Source: Cladorhizidae sp. MBARI D1340-BT2 (Eukaryota; Porifera; Demospongiae; Poecilosclerida; Cladorhizidae). From it: a stretch of 64,000 nucleotides of DNA. Numbering within the stretch: the stretch's first letter is position 1; every line of letters begins with the position of its first letter. The notes below the pieces were generated by a model. The model was not told the origin of the DNA. It did no database searches and worked only from the letters and a program-made list of their open reading frames with translations. Both the position numbers and the translations under genes were made by a program. The stretch spans positions 40,775,872-40,839,871 of the forward strand of contig JAQNBH010000007.1 of the NCBI GenBank assembly GCA_028752905.1, given 5' to 3'. Of the stretch, positions 23,925 to 35,269 are shown in pieces.

Positions 23925-24252
23925 AATAGACACTTGTTAGATATAGACACTTTGTTAGATATAGACACTTGTTAGATATAGACACTTTGTTAGATATAGA
24001 CACTTTGTTAGATTTAGACACTTGTTAGATATAGACACTTGTTAGATTTAGACACTTTGTTAGATATAGACACTTGTTAGATATAGACACTTGTTAGATA
24101 TTGACACTTTGTTAGATATAGACACTTGTTAGATATATACACTTGTTAGATATAGACACTTTGTTAGATATAGACACTTTGTTAGATATAGACACTTGTT
24201 AGATATAGACACTTGTTAGATATAGACACTTTGTTAGATATAGACACTTTGG
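23925..24252 (+). repeat. 17/18-bp minisatellite in the hAT 5' region
   Basis: About 19 units of TTAGATATAGACACTTG, alternating with an 18-base form ending ACTTTG. It lies between the left terminal repeat and the transposase and may represent amplified subterminal sequence. Confidence 0.93.
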
Positions 24253-24349
24253 TTAAACTACAAACTGTTAAATATGAATGAAATTCCACACTCCTGGAAT
24301 GTGGCTGTGCATGATAATAGTTCATTTTGCATCTGCCATCAATATTGCC

Positions 24350-27078
24350 ATGTCTGGAAGTAGAAAGAGGCCATCACCCAGGGATTGCACCCAGCTGACA
24401 ACTTTTTTTTAAAGGTAAGATACAATTTACAGCTAGTATATGAACAATAAGGGTTAAGAGTTGAATGCTCAATTTATAATAGCCTTCTAATTAATGTAGA
24501 ATCGAGTCTGGGTCCCGTATCCCTGTGTCAACGACTGCTGATGATGGTAACTCTAGTGCATCAAATGATATAGATTTATTTGTTCAATCACCATCAATGA
24601 CAGTCACAACCACTACATCGAGCTCTTCCTTGTCAATGCCAACTACTGCTTGTCAGTTATTCTCAGCAACAATTGATACGATGACTACATCACTCAGTGT
24701 AGTTCCATCAACTAGTGGACAGGTGGACTTAGGGACAATAGTTGAAGCCGCTCAAGGTAACTGGGATAAGCTTAGGTCATTAGCAAATAATACCCAGATG
24801 ATCGTAAGAAGCAATATCTTTCTCATCATTCCAAACCTTCTTCTTCTGATCATCTTCATTCACGTCAGGTTACCAAAGTAGGAAAAACCTGGAGTGTATC
24901 CTTCCAGCTTGGATGGTTAGTACAATTTCCTTGGCTTTCATACAGCACTGTTCTTGCAGGTGGTCTTTGCAGATATTGTATAGTTTTTCCAGAGCAGCCG
25001 GGTAGAGGCAGTGTTTCTGGAGTTGGCAATCGTTCTGGTTTGTTAGTTTTGTCCCCATACCAGAAACCATACTCAAAAGGCAAGGATGGTGTACTTGTAT
25101 GTCATGATCAGACTCAAATGCATTGCCGTGCAGCTGAGAGGGTAGACCTTTTTCTCAGAAATTTTAACCAACCAGATGAAAGGATAGATACAAGGCTATT
25201 GAAACAGAGCAACCAACAAGCTGAAGAGAACAGGCATGTTCTCCAGCAGATAGTTTTGGCTGTAGAGTTTTTGGCAAAGCAAGCACTACCATTCAGAGGC
25301 CACTCTGACTACAGAGTTGATATCTCAGATGAAGATCTCAACAGGGGCAATTTTGTAGCCACACTTCAGCTTTTGGCTAAGACAGATAAGCTCCTACACA
25401 AATACCTTCTCTCAGCTAAAAGGAACGCGAAGTATACCAGCAAGACCATTCAAAATGAGATTATTGACATATATGCATCTAAAATTAGAGAGCATATAAC
25501 TGAACAGCTCCGAGAAAAAAATTGCCTTTCACCATTATTGCTGATGAAGCCACAGATCCTCATTCTAATCAAGACATTCTTTCTGTGTGCTTCAGGTATG
25601 TTGATCTGTCCTCCCCCACTGATCCTCATATCAAGGAGTGCCTGATTAGCTTTGTCTACTTGGACCGAGCCAATGCTTCATCCATTTCAAGAAAGATTCT
25701 TGAAACAGTTTCTAGTCCTTCAGTTTCTTTAGATCCCTGTAGAATTAGAGGGCAAGCTTATGATGCAGCATCCGTGATGTCATCCGGCATTGCAGGAGTT
25801 CAATCTAAAGTCAAGGAAATCAGCCCACTTGCTCTGTACACACACTGCTACTCACACTGCCTTAATCTTTCAATTGCCAGAGCATGTCTTGTTCAGGAAG
25901 TACGAAACTTGATTTTAGTTATAAATGAAGCACACCTCTTTTTAGCTCACAGCCCTAAGAGACAAAACCTTTTTGAACTTGCAGTCAATGAATTCTTGCC
26001 TTCTTCAAAAGCAAGAAAGCTTCCAGGAATGTGTAAGACAAGATGGGTGGAGAGACATACATGACTTTGAAGTGTTTCTTGAAATGTATGAGCCACTTAT
26101 CACTTTCTTAGATGCCATTTTGTGTCCTACTGATTACCCAAATTTAGGCTCATCAGATGGGAGCTGGAATTGGGATACTGAGACAAGAGTGAAAGCACAA
26201 GGTCTGAAAGCTGCTCTCTCTTCTTTTCAAACTCTTGCTGTTTTTATAATCACCAAGAATGTTCTTGATGAAGTAAAAATACTTGCTTCAAAACTTCAGA
26301 AGCAGGATCAAGATATATATGATGCCTATAACAAAGTTACTGAAGCGATTGAATGCTTGAAAACCCTCAGAAAGACTATTAACACTGTTTTTAGCTTGTG
26401 GTATTGTGAGGTACTTGAACTGGCTGAGATCAATTGGTGTGAGTGAGAGTACCAAGAAAGACAAGCATTCAACAGAATCGAAGCAACACTCCAAGTCAAT
26501 CAGCAAAAGAGCATTACAAGAGAGTCATTGCTATACCAGTGCTGGATTCATTCATTAACCAGTTGGAGGAAAGATTTCAAGGTGAGGGAAAACAAAGTCA
26601 TATGCCTTTGTGCCTTGTGCCTTCAGTGCTCAACTGCAATCCAAGTGTTCAACTATCACAACATATAGATGACCTTCTGTACTGGGAACAAGATCTTCCA
26701 TGTTCCTTGTCTCTCAAAAGTGAACTAAGAAGATGGCAATCATTGTGGGAGCATAAGCGAGACAAAGATGAGGCTACCATCCCCAACAATCTTCTCCTAG
26801 CTCTTAGCTTTTGTGACTCTGAAACTTTCCCAAACATTCATTGCTTACTAGTCATTGCTTGCACTCTGCCTATCACCAGGGTTGAAGCAGAACGATCATT
26901 TAGTTTACTCAGGAGGATAAAGACATATACAAGGTCGACTTTGACTGAACAACACTTTTCTGATCTTGCTGTAATAGCCATGAACTATGGAGTGAGAGTG
27001 TCAGTTGATGATATCTGCCATGCTTTTGTGCAGTGTCACCCAAGAAGGCTCATTCAAGCTTCACTATTTATTGACTGA
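24350..27078 (+). pseudogene. hAT transposase (TTF zinc finger / DUF4371-like), frameshifted
   Basis: An N-terminal piece starts at ATG 24350 (MSGSRKRPSPRD). A GTAAGA donor near 24415 and a TAATGTAG acceptor near 24499 suggest a small intron. About 24875-25140 gives a TTF-type finger (SFQLGWLVQFPWL, GLCRYCIVF, then the K-P-x-S-K and H-C-R-A-A end). Then come an RNase H-like fold with IADEATDPHSNQD (first catalytic Asp), RIRGQAYDAASVMSSGIAGV (second Asp), THCYSHCLNLSIA and CKTRWVERH, and the hAT C-terminal dimerisation domain (VEAERSFSLLRRIKTYTRST). Pieces lie in different frames (shifts near 25515, 26060 and 26445), so this copy is dead. The type resembles transposases related to the 52-kDa PRKR-repressor/THAP12 group. 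Confidence 0.88.
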
Positions 27079-27561
27079 AAATAGTTTCCTGTTTATCTTT
27101 AGTTGCTGTTCTTTTAAGCTGATAAATATTCTTATTCATTACACAGTACAGTGTGCATGGGCTAGCTCTCCACCCCTGCAACCCACCCACCCACCCCTGT
27201 ACCTTTCTAAAATTCCTGGATCCACCCCAGCATCTTCCTTAGGTTGTTAGTAGGCAGGCAGCCAGGACCATAGCCCGGAATAAGTAAGGGGGGTTCCTGA
27301 GCACTTGCACTATTACTCACAATTCTTTTTAAAGGATACCATGTTCAATTTTACATTTCTTGTTATAATAATGTTGGTGATGATATGTCTTGTTATATAA
27401 TTGCCAAGAGAAATGCAGGACGGTGCTTTCTTGCAAAATGATTAATGATCTGATCATGATTTAGGAAAGGAAGGATTTCTGGGCAACATGGAAACCCCTG
27501 TGGCTATGGGCGTGAGTAGTTCATCAACCCCCCCAATCTAAAATTCCTGGATCCACCCCTG

Positions 27562-29426
27562 GGCTGGTGAGGTTCCTCTTTACCATGACCTGTCTGTGGC
27601 AGAGTAACAGCAGGCTGGTGAAGTTCCTCTTTACCATGACCTGTCTGTGTCAGAGTAACAGCAGGCTGGTGAGGTTCCTCTTTATCATGACCTGTCCATG
27701 GCAGAGTAACAGCAGGCTGGTGAGGTTTCTCTTTATCATGACCTGTCCATGGCAGAGTAACAGCAGGCTGGTAAGGTTCCTCTTTATCATGACTCGTCTG
27801 TGGCAGAGTAACAGCAGGCTGGTGAGGTTCCTCTTTACCATGACCTGTCTGTGGCAGAGTAACATGAGGCTGGTGAGGTTCCTCTTTGTGGCAGAGTAAC
27901 AGCAGGCTAGTGAGGTTCCTCTTTATCATGACCTGTCCATGGCATAGTAACAGCAGGCTGGTGAGGTTCCTCTTTAACATGACCTGTCCATGGCAGAGTA
28001 ACAGCAGGCTGGTGAGGTTTCTCTTTATCATGACCTGTCCATGGCAGAGTAACAGCAGGCTGGTGAGGTTCCTCTTTATCATGACTCGTCTGTGGCAGAG
28101 TAACAGCAGGCTGGTGAGGTTCCTCTTTACCATGACCTGTCTGTGGCAGAGTAACATGAGGCTGGTGAGGTTCCTCTTTGTGGCAGAGTAACAGCAGGCT
28201 AGTGAGGTTCCTCTTTATCATGACCTGTCCATGGCATAGTAACAGCAGGCTGGTGAGGTTCCTCTTTAACATGACCTGTCCATGGCAGAGTAACAGCAGG
28301 CTGGTGAGGTTTCTCTTTATCATGACCTGTCCATGGCAGAGTAACAGCAGGCTGGTGAGGTTCCTCTTTATCATGACTCGTCTGTGGCAGAGTAACAGCA
28401 GGCTGGTGAGGTTCCTCTTTACCATGACCTGTCTGTGGCAGAGGAACATGAGGCTGTTGAGGTTCCTCTTTGTGGCAGAGTAACAGCAGGCTAGTGAGGT
28501 TCCTCTTTATCATGACCTGTCCATGGCATAGTAACAGCAGGCTGGTGAGGTTCCTCTTTAACATGACCTGTCTGTGGCAGAGTAACAGCAGGCTGGTGAG
28601 GTTCCTCTTTACCATGAACTGTCTATGGCAGAGTAACAGCAGGCTGGTGAGGTTCCTCTTTACTATGACCTGTCTGTGGCAGAGTAACAGCAGGCTGGTG
28701 AGGTTCCTCTTTACCATGACCTGTCTGTGGCAGAATAATAGCAGGCTGGTGAGGTTCCTCTTTACCATGACCTGTCTGTGTCAGGGTAACAGCAGGCTGG
28801 TGATGTCTCTCTTTACCATGACCTCTCTGTGGCAGGGTAACAGCAGGCTGGTGAAGTTCTTCTTTACCATGACCTGTCTGTGGCAGAGTAACAGCAGGCT
28901 GGTGAGGTTCGTCTTTACCATGACCTGTCTGTGGCAGAGTAACAGCAGGCTGGTGAGGTTCCTCTTTATTATGACCTGTCTGTGGCAGAGTAACAGCAGG
29001 CTGGTGAAGTTCCTCTTTACCATGACCTGTCTGTGGCAGAGTAACAGCAGGCTGGTGAGGTTCCTCTTTATCATGACCTGTCCATGGCAGAGTAACAGCA
29101 GGCTGGTGAGGTTCCTCTTTATCATGACCTGTCCATGGCAGAGTAACAGCAGGCTGGTGAGCTTCCTTTTTACTATGACCTGTCTGTGGCAGAGTAACAG
29201 CAGGCTGGTGAGGTTCCTCTTTACTATGACCTGTCTGTGGCAGAGTAACAGCAGGCTGGTGAGGTTCCTCTTTAACCATGACCTGTCTGTGGCAGAGTAA
29301 CAGCAGGCTGGTGAGGTTCCTCTTTACTATGACCTGTCTGTGGCAGAGTAAGAGCAGGCTGGTGAGGTTCCCCTTTACTTACCATGACCTGTTTGTGACA
29401 GACTAATAGCAGACTGGTGAGGTTCC
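27562..29426 (+). repeat. 51-bp minisatellite array, second block
   Basis: Same unit and phase as the block ending at 23815, separated from it by the hAT insertion. About 36 units. The last units (GACAGACTAATAGCAGACTG near 29398) are diverged, marking the outer edge. It ends 2.2 kb before coding exon 5. Confidence 0.96.
27871..28760 (+). repeat. 292-bp higher-order repeat, three copies
   Basis: A truncated unit (TTCCTCTTTGTGGCAGAGTA) followed by GGCTAGTGAGG, CCATGGCATAG and TTAACATGACC recurs with starts near 27886, 28178 and 28470: exactly 292 bases apart. The truncated unit explains why the spacing is not a multiple of 51. The third copy departs from the others after its first two units. 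Confidence 0.9.
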
Positions 29427-29539
29427 CACAGGTGCATAAATTAGCTGTGTGTGGCTTGCAGTAAAAGACTTTTTCTAAACATATCAAATACCTATAGTAG
29501 AAGAATGAGTCTATTAAAAAAGAAAGTCGTCCTTCTAAC

Positions 29540-29640
29540 AGCAACTAAGTGAGAGAGAAATCTACAAGTATTCCATGCTGGCAGGAAATAATCACACAAA
29601 TCAAAAATGGCTATCCTTCAGCACCTGAAGAAGCTAACAA
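29540..29640 (+). repeat. Dispersed repeat family C, copy 1
   Basis: CAACTAAGTGAGAGAGAAAT, a CTGGCAGGAAATAATCACAC core and AAATGGCTATCCTTCAGCAC recur at 34822-34907 in the same orientation with about 90 percent identity by eye. Nature unknown. Confidence 0.7.
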
Positions 29641-31645
29641 ACGCATGTAGACAGTGGCAAGGAAGGCACTCGAGGCAGGATCCCAATATTAGCAAGAATA
29701 GTTTTGCTTGCTGGAATTACTGATGCTATACCTAATCCCACTCTGATAGACAAAATATCATTTGTATGTGTAACACACACAAGAAAAACACTTCATTGCT
29801 GGGTCCTCTACAAGGAATGGAAGTGGGGGGGAAGAAAAAAGGGATGACATTTCCCTCTTCCAATTATTGGATGGGGGGCTATCTAATGAAGGGGACCCTT
29901 TTGATGGAATGGCAACAGATTCAGATTAGTATGGTATTCTTAATTATATAATTATTGATTGACACTCAACTTGATCATGTGACATTCGATCCTAAAATTA
30001 TGACCATAATATAATTTTCATCGGTTGATGTCAATTTCATTTAGTAGTTCTAGTTTGTTAGGCTCCTTGGATTTCTCATTTTCTCATCTGCAGCACTGTA
30101 ATGGGGTAGCTACTATATACTAGTCTGTGAGCACTAACCCACACAATTATTGCAAATATTACCTGCAGCACACACTCTAATGTGGTAGCTACTAGTCCGT
30201 GAGCACCAACACACACAATTATTGCAAATATTCATGAAAATTAAAAAAAGTAATGCAAATTTATTTATCTGAATGAATGTTTCAGTTTGCATGACTCGAG
30301 AAGACGATCTTGTCCATGAGGAAAGTTTCTAGCTGGAAAAGGAAGTTTCCCAGTCAGTGAGAGCAACATATTCAGGGCCACTGCACAGCAGTCATGAATA
30401 GACTCAGTTTGAAATGTACTTCCTCTCAGCAAGAAATGAGCTTCTTTGTATATGTGGTAGCCATTATATGCTGGCATAAAAAAAACCTCCCTCTTCGGAA
30501 CCATAACTTTGAAATGGAGCATCCAATGCCTCTAAAACTTAGGAAATGGCTTGTACATATTATATACAACAACTTGGGGGGGGGGGGGGGGGATAATAGT
30601 TCCCTAAAGGGTCATCTAGTTGGGGGTGGTCTGCATAAATGGTACATTGGCACATGGGTGTGGTCTGCATGGATATACTCTTTCTCACCCATCCAACAAT
30701 ATTGAAAAATTTCTTGTGTATAACAAGTATTATAGATATAGGATTTCCTACTTCCTATTGGATGGAGCCCTGTTGTGGCGGTAGAGTGGCAAATTCTGCA
30801 GGTTTGGTTCCAGCACTGATCAAGTACATGTTTTGAATATTTTCCATCAATGTCAACTGAAATGTAGTAGGCGCTGGACCCACTGGCAGTAAGTTGCCAA
30901 GTGGGATGAGTTTGCACTCCAATTAATGTACATGCGAATATAGGAGCCATGCCACATGCATACATCATGTGACATTAACGTATGGGTGTGGTCAGAGTGT
31001 CTGCTGTTCCTCGAAGTTCCCGTCTTTGCTGACCGTCCAAGCCTTTAATTTGTCCACCTCACAGCTGTCATCTTTACCACGACATTTCTGGTATGCTTGT
31101 GGTTTTGAGATCAATTTCTGTATAGTAGGCACTTGAGCGGCATCCATTCGCTTCCAGAACTAGAACCATGGGTGCCATCGCACGTCGACATTAACCTCAG
31201 TTATCAGTAAGGTAGTTATGCAATCCCTGTCTGCACAGATGATTGTGCACGTACAGTTCAGGTAACTAGCATTCGAGGAACAGCAATATATTTCATGAAC
31301 CTGGTACCAATGGCAAGTGAATATGTCACCCACTAGCTACCTGGCACTGATTTAGCACCCTAGGCATTCCAATCTTCATACCCTACCTCTACGCTTGGCC
31401 CTATAGTCCTAACTATTGCCTAAGCCCTACCCACCTAGTATATGTTGCCTTAACCATAGCCCTAGCATATATAGCCCACCCAATACCCTAGCATTTAGCA
31501 GATATGGCCCTATCCATAGCCCTAGCATATATACTATCCTTAGCTGTAGCATTGCCCTTGCCCTAGACTAACTCGTGGAACTATTTTTTTACATGCACAA
31601 TGCGATTATTCCTCCCCTACAATCTTTGGCTTTCCTAATTATTAG
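29641..31645. other. Distal intron 4, no gene seen
   Basis: It contains a two-copy ~75-bp duplication (30095-30235: GTGAGCACTAACCCACACAA and GTGAGCACCAACACACACAA blocks) and a 17-G run at 30576-30592. The open frames at 30265-30522, 30394-30705 and 30612-30968 show no recognisable family. The region from 31250 to 31580 is rich in CCCTAGC/CCCTAACC-like words but not regularly repeated. Confidence 0.5.
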
Positions 31646-31738
31646 GTGACAGTGTGCCACAGACAACCTCCGAAGTTTTCATTTGGAATCAAGCACTCGA
31701 GATATACAGCCCCCCTCATCGAGAGATACATAGACTAA
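31646..31738 (+). CDS. ODF3/CIMAP1-like protein, terminal coding exon 5
   Basis: The acceptor is AATTATTAG|GTGACA, in phase 0, continuing directly from exon 4 (RPET-VTVCHRQ). Residues 232-261 give PPKFSFGIKHSRYTAPLIER and end YID-TAA. F-x-F-G-I-K-H-S-x-Y-x-x-P-L is the C-terminal signature of ODF3-type proteins (TFGIKHSDY..PL in human), so this short exon fixes the end of the gene. At 31 codons it is below usual open-frame cut-offs. No AATAAA polyadenylation signal is obvious in the following 100 bases. Confidence 0.92.
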   Translation: MTVCHRQPPKFSFGIKHSRYTAPLIERYID

Positions 31739-31799
31739 ATAACCTGGAAGAAGCACTCACTGTACTTTAGACCCACAAATATGCTCATCTTGGAAAGCC

Positions 31800-31975
31800 A
31801 TAATAATGATATAATCAATAATGCTACTGATACTCACCACTACTACTACTACTAATAACAATAATGCTAATGATTTTACACTACTACTACTACTAATAAT
31901 AATAATTTATAACAATAATGCTACTAATACTTTAATACCACTACTTCTCCTAATAATAATCAATAATGCTATTAT
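31800..31975. repeat. ACT/AAT triplet microsatellite tract
   Basis: Alternating CTACTACTA and AATAATAACAATAATG blocks just after the ODF3-like stop codon, possibly in its 3'UTR or downstream flank. Confidence 0.85.
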
Positions 31976-33180
31976 GTACTGTCTTAGCTGGCACTGTACT
32001 AGTCTATGTTACTACTAGTACTCACGCAACGTAAAGTCAACTTTTATTACAATAATGCTATTAATATCACTAATAACTAGCTACCGCTAGAAAATCAGAC
32101 AGCGGTGCGGTGCATCTACTTGTCATTGCAATGTGCCACGGAGGGAGGATTTTCTGGTAGCTTCAACGTCCAGGTCCACTTCTCTTGATCCTCAGGTTCC
32201 CTGAAACTTCCGAGTCATTCACTTCTGGGTCCATTTAAGTCTGCAAATTGAACATCACCACTATCTAGTCAGCTTCACGTACAATTTCGGGAGGGGGGGG
32301 GGAACCATTTATCATTCAAAGCTCTTGGAAGCATTTTAATTCATCTTTTTATTTTTCACTTGGGTTTACCTCATGGTGATAATAGTGAAGCTAAGGAGGT
32401 CGGAAAAAGTTAAGGGAGAAAACATCTGACTTAAGTGGGATGTAAATTGCCTTGTTCTATATACTGTGTGCTACTTGCACTCGGTTAATTCTAGATCACT
32501 GAGAAAGGGCACAGTGGGCACTTCCTGCATACTTTAGAGTATTAGTAGTATATAGTACTAGTAGTAATAATAATAATGGTAATAATATAATGACAATGAT
32601 AATAATATGAATGTTGCAGAAATAATTCACATAATATATACAACTAATATCCTGCACAGCCTCAGCGAGACCAGAAATTACAGGCCTCATGTTGAGTCCT
32701 CGTCATTTTCACCTTCCAACTACTCGGTTCCATCTGAAAATAAGGAGGTGGAATCCCAAATTAGAGATGGCAGCCTGCTTATGCAAATAATAAGATGAAC
32801 ATGGGGGCCAGAAATACGAGCAAAACATGGGCAAAACATGGGAGGAGCTAGGTTCAGGGAAACCTTTTTTGCCTCAGGTGTGCATGATCTTAGCCAAAAC
32901 ATAGCCACACGGCTTCGCTCCATGTCCAATGGCTGAACATTACTTAGTGGATGCAATAGAGATCTGTTACAGACATGTAGTTCCAGCTAACTGCACAAAC
33001 ACTCCGGCAATGCAGCAATGGCTGAGGCTGCATTTAACATGGAGGACGGATTAGGAAGTCGACTGTAGCTGTGAACAAGTCAAGTTGACCCAAGAACTCG
33101 CTGGTGCAAGTTCTTCCTTACAACAGACTGTGCAAAATTACCATGCTTGTTGGTTAGTCCTCTAACCAATTACAAATTAC
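31976..33180. other. No gene recognised
   Basis: Short AATAAT runs at 32540-32610. Small direct duplications (CAAAACATGGGCAAAACATGG at 32820). The open frames 32496-32690, 32607-32798 and 32720-32956 have no recognisable motif. Confidence 0.5.
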
Positions 33181-33293
33181 CCTTCTCAGTACAATCTCTT
33201 TCTAGGTTTCGACTAGATGCTCTAGCCTGAAGGCTAAAGCATCTAGTCGAAACGTTGAGAGAATAAACTCTAAGTTGATTATTGAGAAGGTCA
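33181..33293. repeat. Dispersed repeat family F, palindromic copy
   Basis: Arms 33206-33228 and 33231-33253 are inverted copies of GTTTCGACTAGATGCTCTAG plus CCT with one mismatch. The outer parts are also inverted (CCTTCTCAGT at 33181; TTATTGAGAAGG ending 33293). This copy shows that family F can exist as a nearly complete inverted repeat, as MITEs do. Confidence 0.8.
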
Positions 33294-33361
33294 TAGCAAT
33301 CTCAATTGAGAGTTGTTTGACAAATAATAATGTTGTAATCTTCCCCGTGTCTGAACTTCTT

Positions 33362-33512
33362 GCCCCTGACTGATCTTCTTGCTCTTCACTCTGATCTTCT
33401 TGCCAATGACTCTGATCTTCTTGCCACTGACTCTGACCTTCTTACCAATAACTCTGATCTTTTTGCCACTGATTCTGATCTTTTTGCCACTGACTCTGAT
33501 CTTCTTGCCAGG
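33362..33512. repeat. 21-bp minisatellite (7 copies)
   Basis: The unit is close to CTGATCTTCTTGCCACTGAC plus T, with CTT/TTT and CAC/CAA variation. It gives a seven-residue period in both directions (DLLATDS on +, GKKIRVS on -). The minus-strand open frame 33291-33677 through it has no recognisable family. Confidence 0.93.
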
Positions 33513-34821
33513 CATCGCATCTTTATCCTGCTGTTGCATAGAATACATTAGTTGCTCTCTTACTCGAGAGGTATATTTAATGACCTGGGGGAAATGGCCT
33601 GGCACAGTAAATAGTGCCTTCTCTTCGAAGAGGACTGAACAGGCTTCTGCAATTCTCAATGGAACGTCATCTACCACTGTTACTGCTTATACAGCAACAG
33701 ACGTCCGTGTGGATGTCTACCTGCATTCCAGCTCCAATCAAGGCTCCATACTCTGCAGGATGGTGTGCACTAAATAGGAATTATTAAGTCTAGATTTTCA
33801 TGAAAATTAAACAAAAACGGTGTACTAAATATAAAAGTGGTAAGGTGTCATCGCTAGCTATCGCTTGTGCTCACGAAGTGTGCTGGAAGTACATGCAGTA
33901 TGTACACATCTCTCCCAAGGCATTTCGAGTTCAGAGAAATGAATACAGCTTGGACAGTTTCCTAGGAACACACATTATAATGATGCCTTCTTTTTTATCC
34001 CTCCGTATAGTGATCTCGTGTTATATACATGAAGATGTTCTTTTGAGCTGTTTCTTATTTACTGTATCACTATAAAAATGATAGCTAAACAATAGGGTAG
34101 CAACCTCACCCATAGCTTTCCAGCTAGTTTCTCTTCTGCAGTCGATTGCATATATATGTCTCCCAGTCAGTCATGCCAGAATAAAAATATATATTTTAAA
34201 AATATCATAGACGTCAGGTTCAACACAAGACAAGAAATATATATTTATGCAGAATGTTTTGGATGCCGAGTTGCCAGAGACTTCTATCACTGCTGGCAAA
34301 TTCAAAATTGGCCATAGCTCTGTCTGATCTCACCATGAGTAGATTTAGCCACACCCACATCGCAAACAAGTTTATATACCGTCCAATATCAAAATACTTT
34401 TGACTGCCAATATTTCTGGCTATCTGGTGGAAGCTTAATAAACCAGCATTTACAATAATACTCTAGCTCTTCTCTTCCACCTACATTAGACTCCAAATAG
34501 AGCACTTTCAGAAGGTAGAGAGCGTAGTCATGGTTCTGTTATCGCGTAGGACACCTACAGAACAACAGGTGCAGCGAGATAATCAACAACAAGAAGAGTA
34601 ACAATAACAACAACAAGTTTAACAAAGAATTTATAAGCATTGTTAAGCAACAAGTCAACTCATTCCATATTCATAATTTCAACAATAATTATTAATAATC
34701 AATAAAGTGGCAAAAGGCTCCTGCAAGTATGGAGAAAGGTAAGAGACATCGTCAAGGTTACTCCTTTAGTGGGCACTTCTCCAATGTTACCGAATATTTC
34801 GGTTGAAATGTTGGAATTGAA
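33513..34821. other. No gene recognised
   Basis: The open frames 33379-33777 and 33800-34075 have no family resemblance. Short AACAACAA stretches lie at 34560-34640. Confidence 0.5.
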
Positions 34822-34907
34822 AAACTAAGCGAGAGAGAAATCTAAAAGTATGCTGGAAATAATCACACAAATCCAAAATGGCTATCCTTCAGCACCTGGA
34901 GAACGTG
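34822..34907 (+). repeat. Dispersed repeat family C, copy 2
   Basis: Matches 29540-29640: AACTAAGCGAGAGAGAAATC, then GCTGGAAATAATCACAC and AAATGGCTATCCTTCAGCAC, with a 10-base deletion relative to copy 1. Confidence 0.7.
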
Positions 34908-35269
34908 TTGGTTTCCTAACTCCATTATTGTGTAAATTTCAGACCCAAGCAGTTTTTAATGAAGTATTTTTACAAAACTTTATCTCGTAGTTATTCACTT
35001 GCACGAATCAGAGAGGGTGTAACTTGGTAGAGGGGAAGAGCCACGCGACCGGGCATCATCGCAAAATTAATAAAGATTTTTTTATATGGGCTAGAGCATG
35101 ACTGGAATTATTTCCTTGGCCCCACACACTTTTACAAAGGTAACGATCTGTGAAAAGAGGAAAGAACCAGAAATGAGAGTGATACTCCTTAGAAGAAGAA
35201 AAGAAGAGGTTTTCTAGGTTAGAGTTCTAGTTTGGTGTCATACGATAAGAAGGGGGTACTCTGCAACCC

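Larger units (their letters stand above)
23819..27561 (+). mobile_element. hAT-type DNA transposon inserted in the 51-bp array
   Basis: It starts with CAGGGGTGGATCCAGG at 23819 and ends with the inverted form CCTGGATCCACCCCTG at 27546-27561. A second, near-identical right end (CCTGGATCCACCCCAG, 27215-27230) sits 331 bp earlier; both right ends are preceded by CTAAAATT. Array units stop immediately before 23811-23818 and resume immediately after 27561. Flanking 8-mers (GCTCACTG and GGCTGGTG) do not match, so no target duplication can be shown. It may be one element with a duplicated end, or two nested elements. The interior carries a decayed transposase (24350-27078) and a 17/18-bp array. Confidence 0.85.

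Noticed and set aside
23811..27569. 8-bp target duplication for the hAT at 23819-27561
   Set aside because: GCTCACTG and GGCTGGTG share only scattered bases; neither 8-bp nor 5-bp direct repeats fit either right end, so none is claimed.
18828..29426. Many 80-317-residue open frames on both strands of the 51-bp array
   Set aside because: The 51-bp period keeps frames open; repeated peptides appear on both strands at once and match no family.
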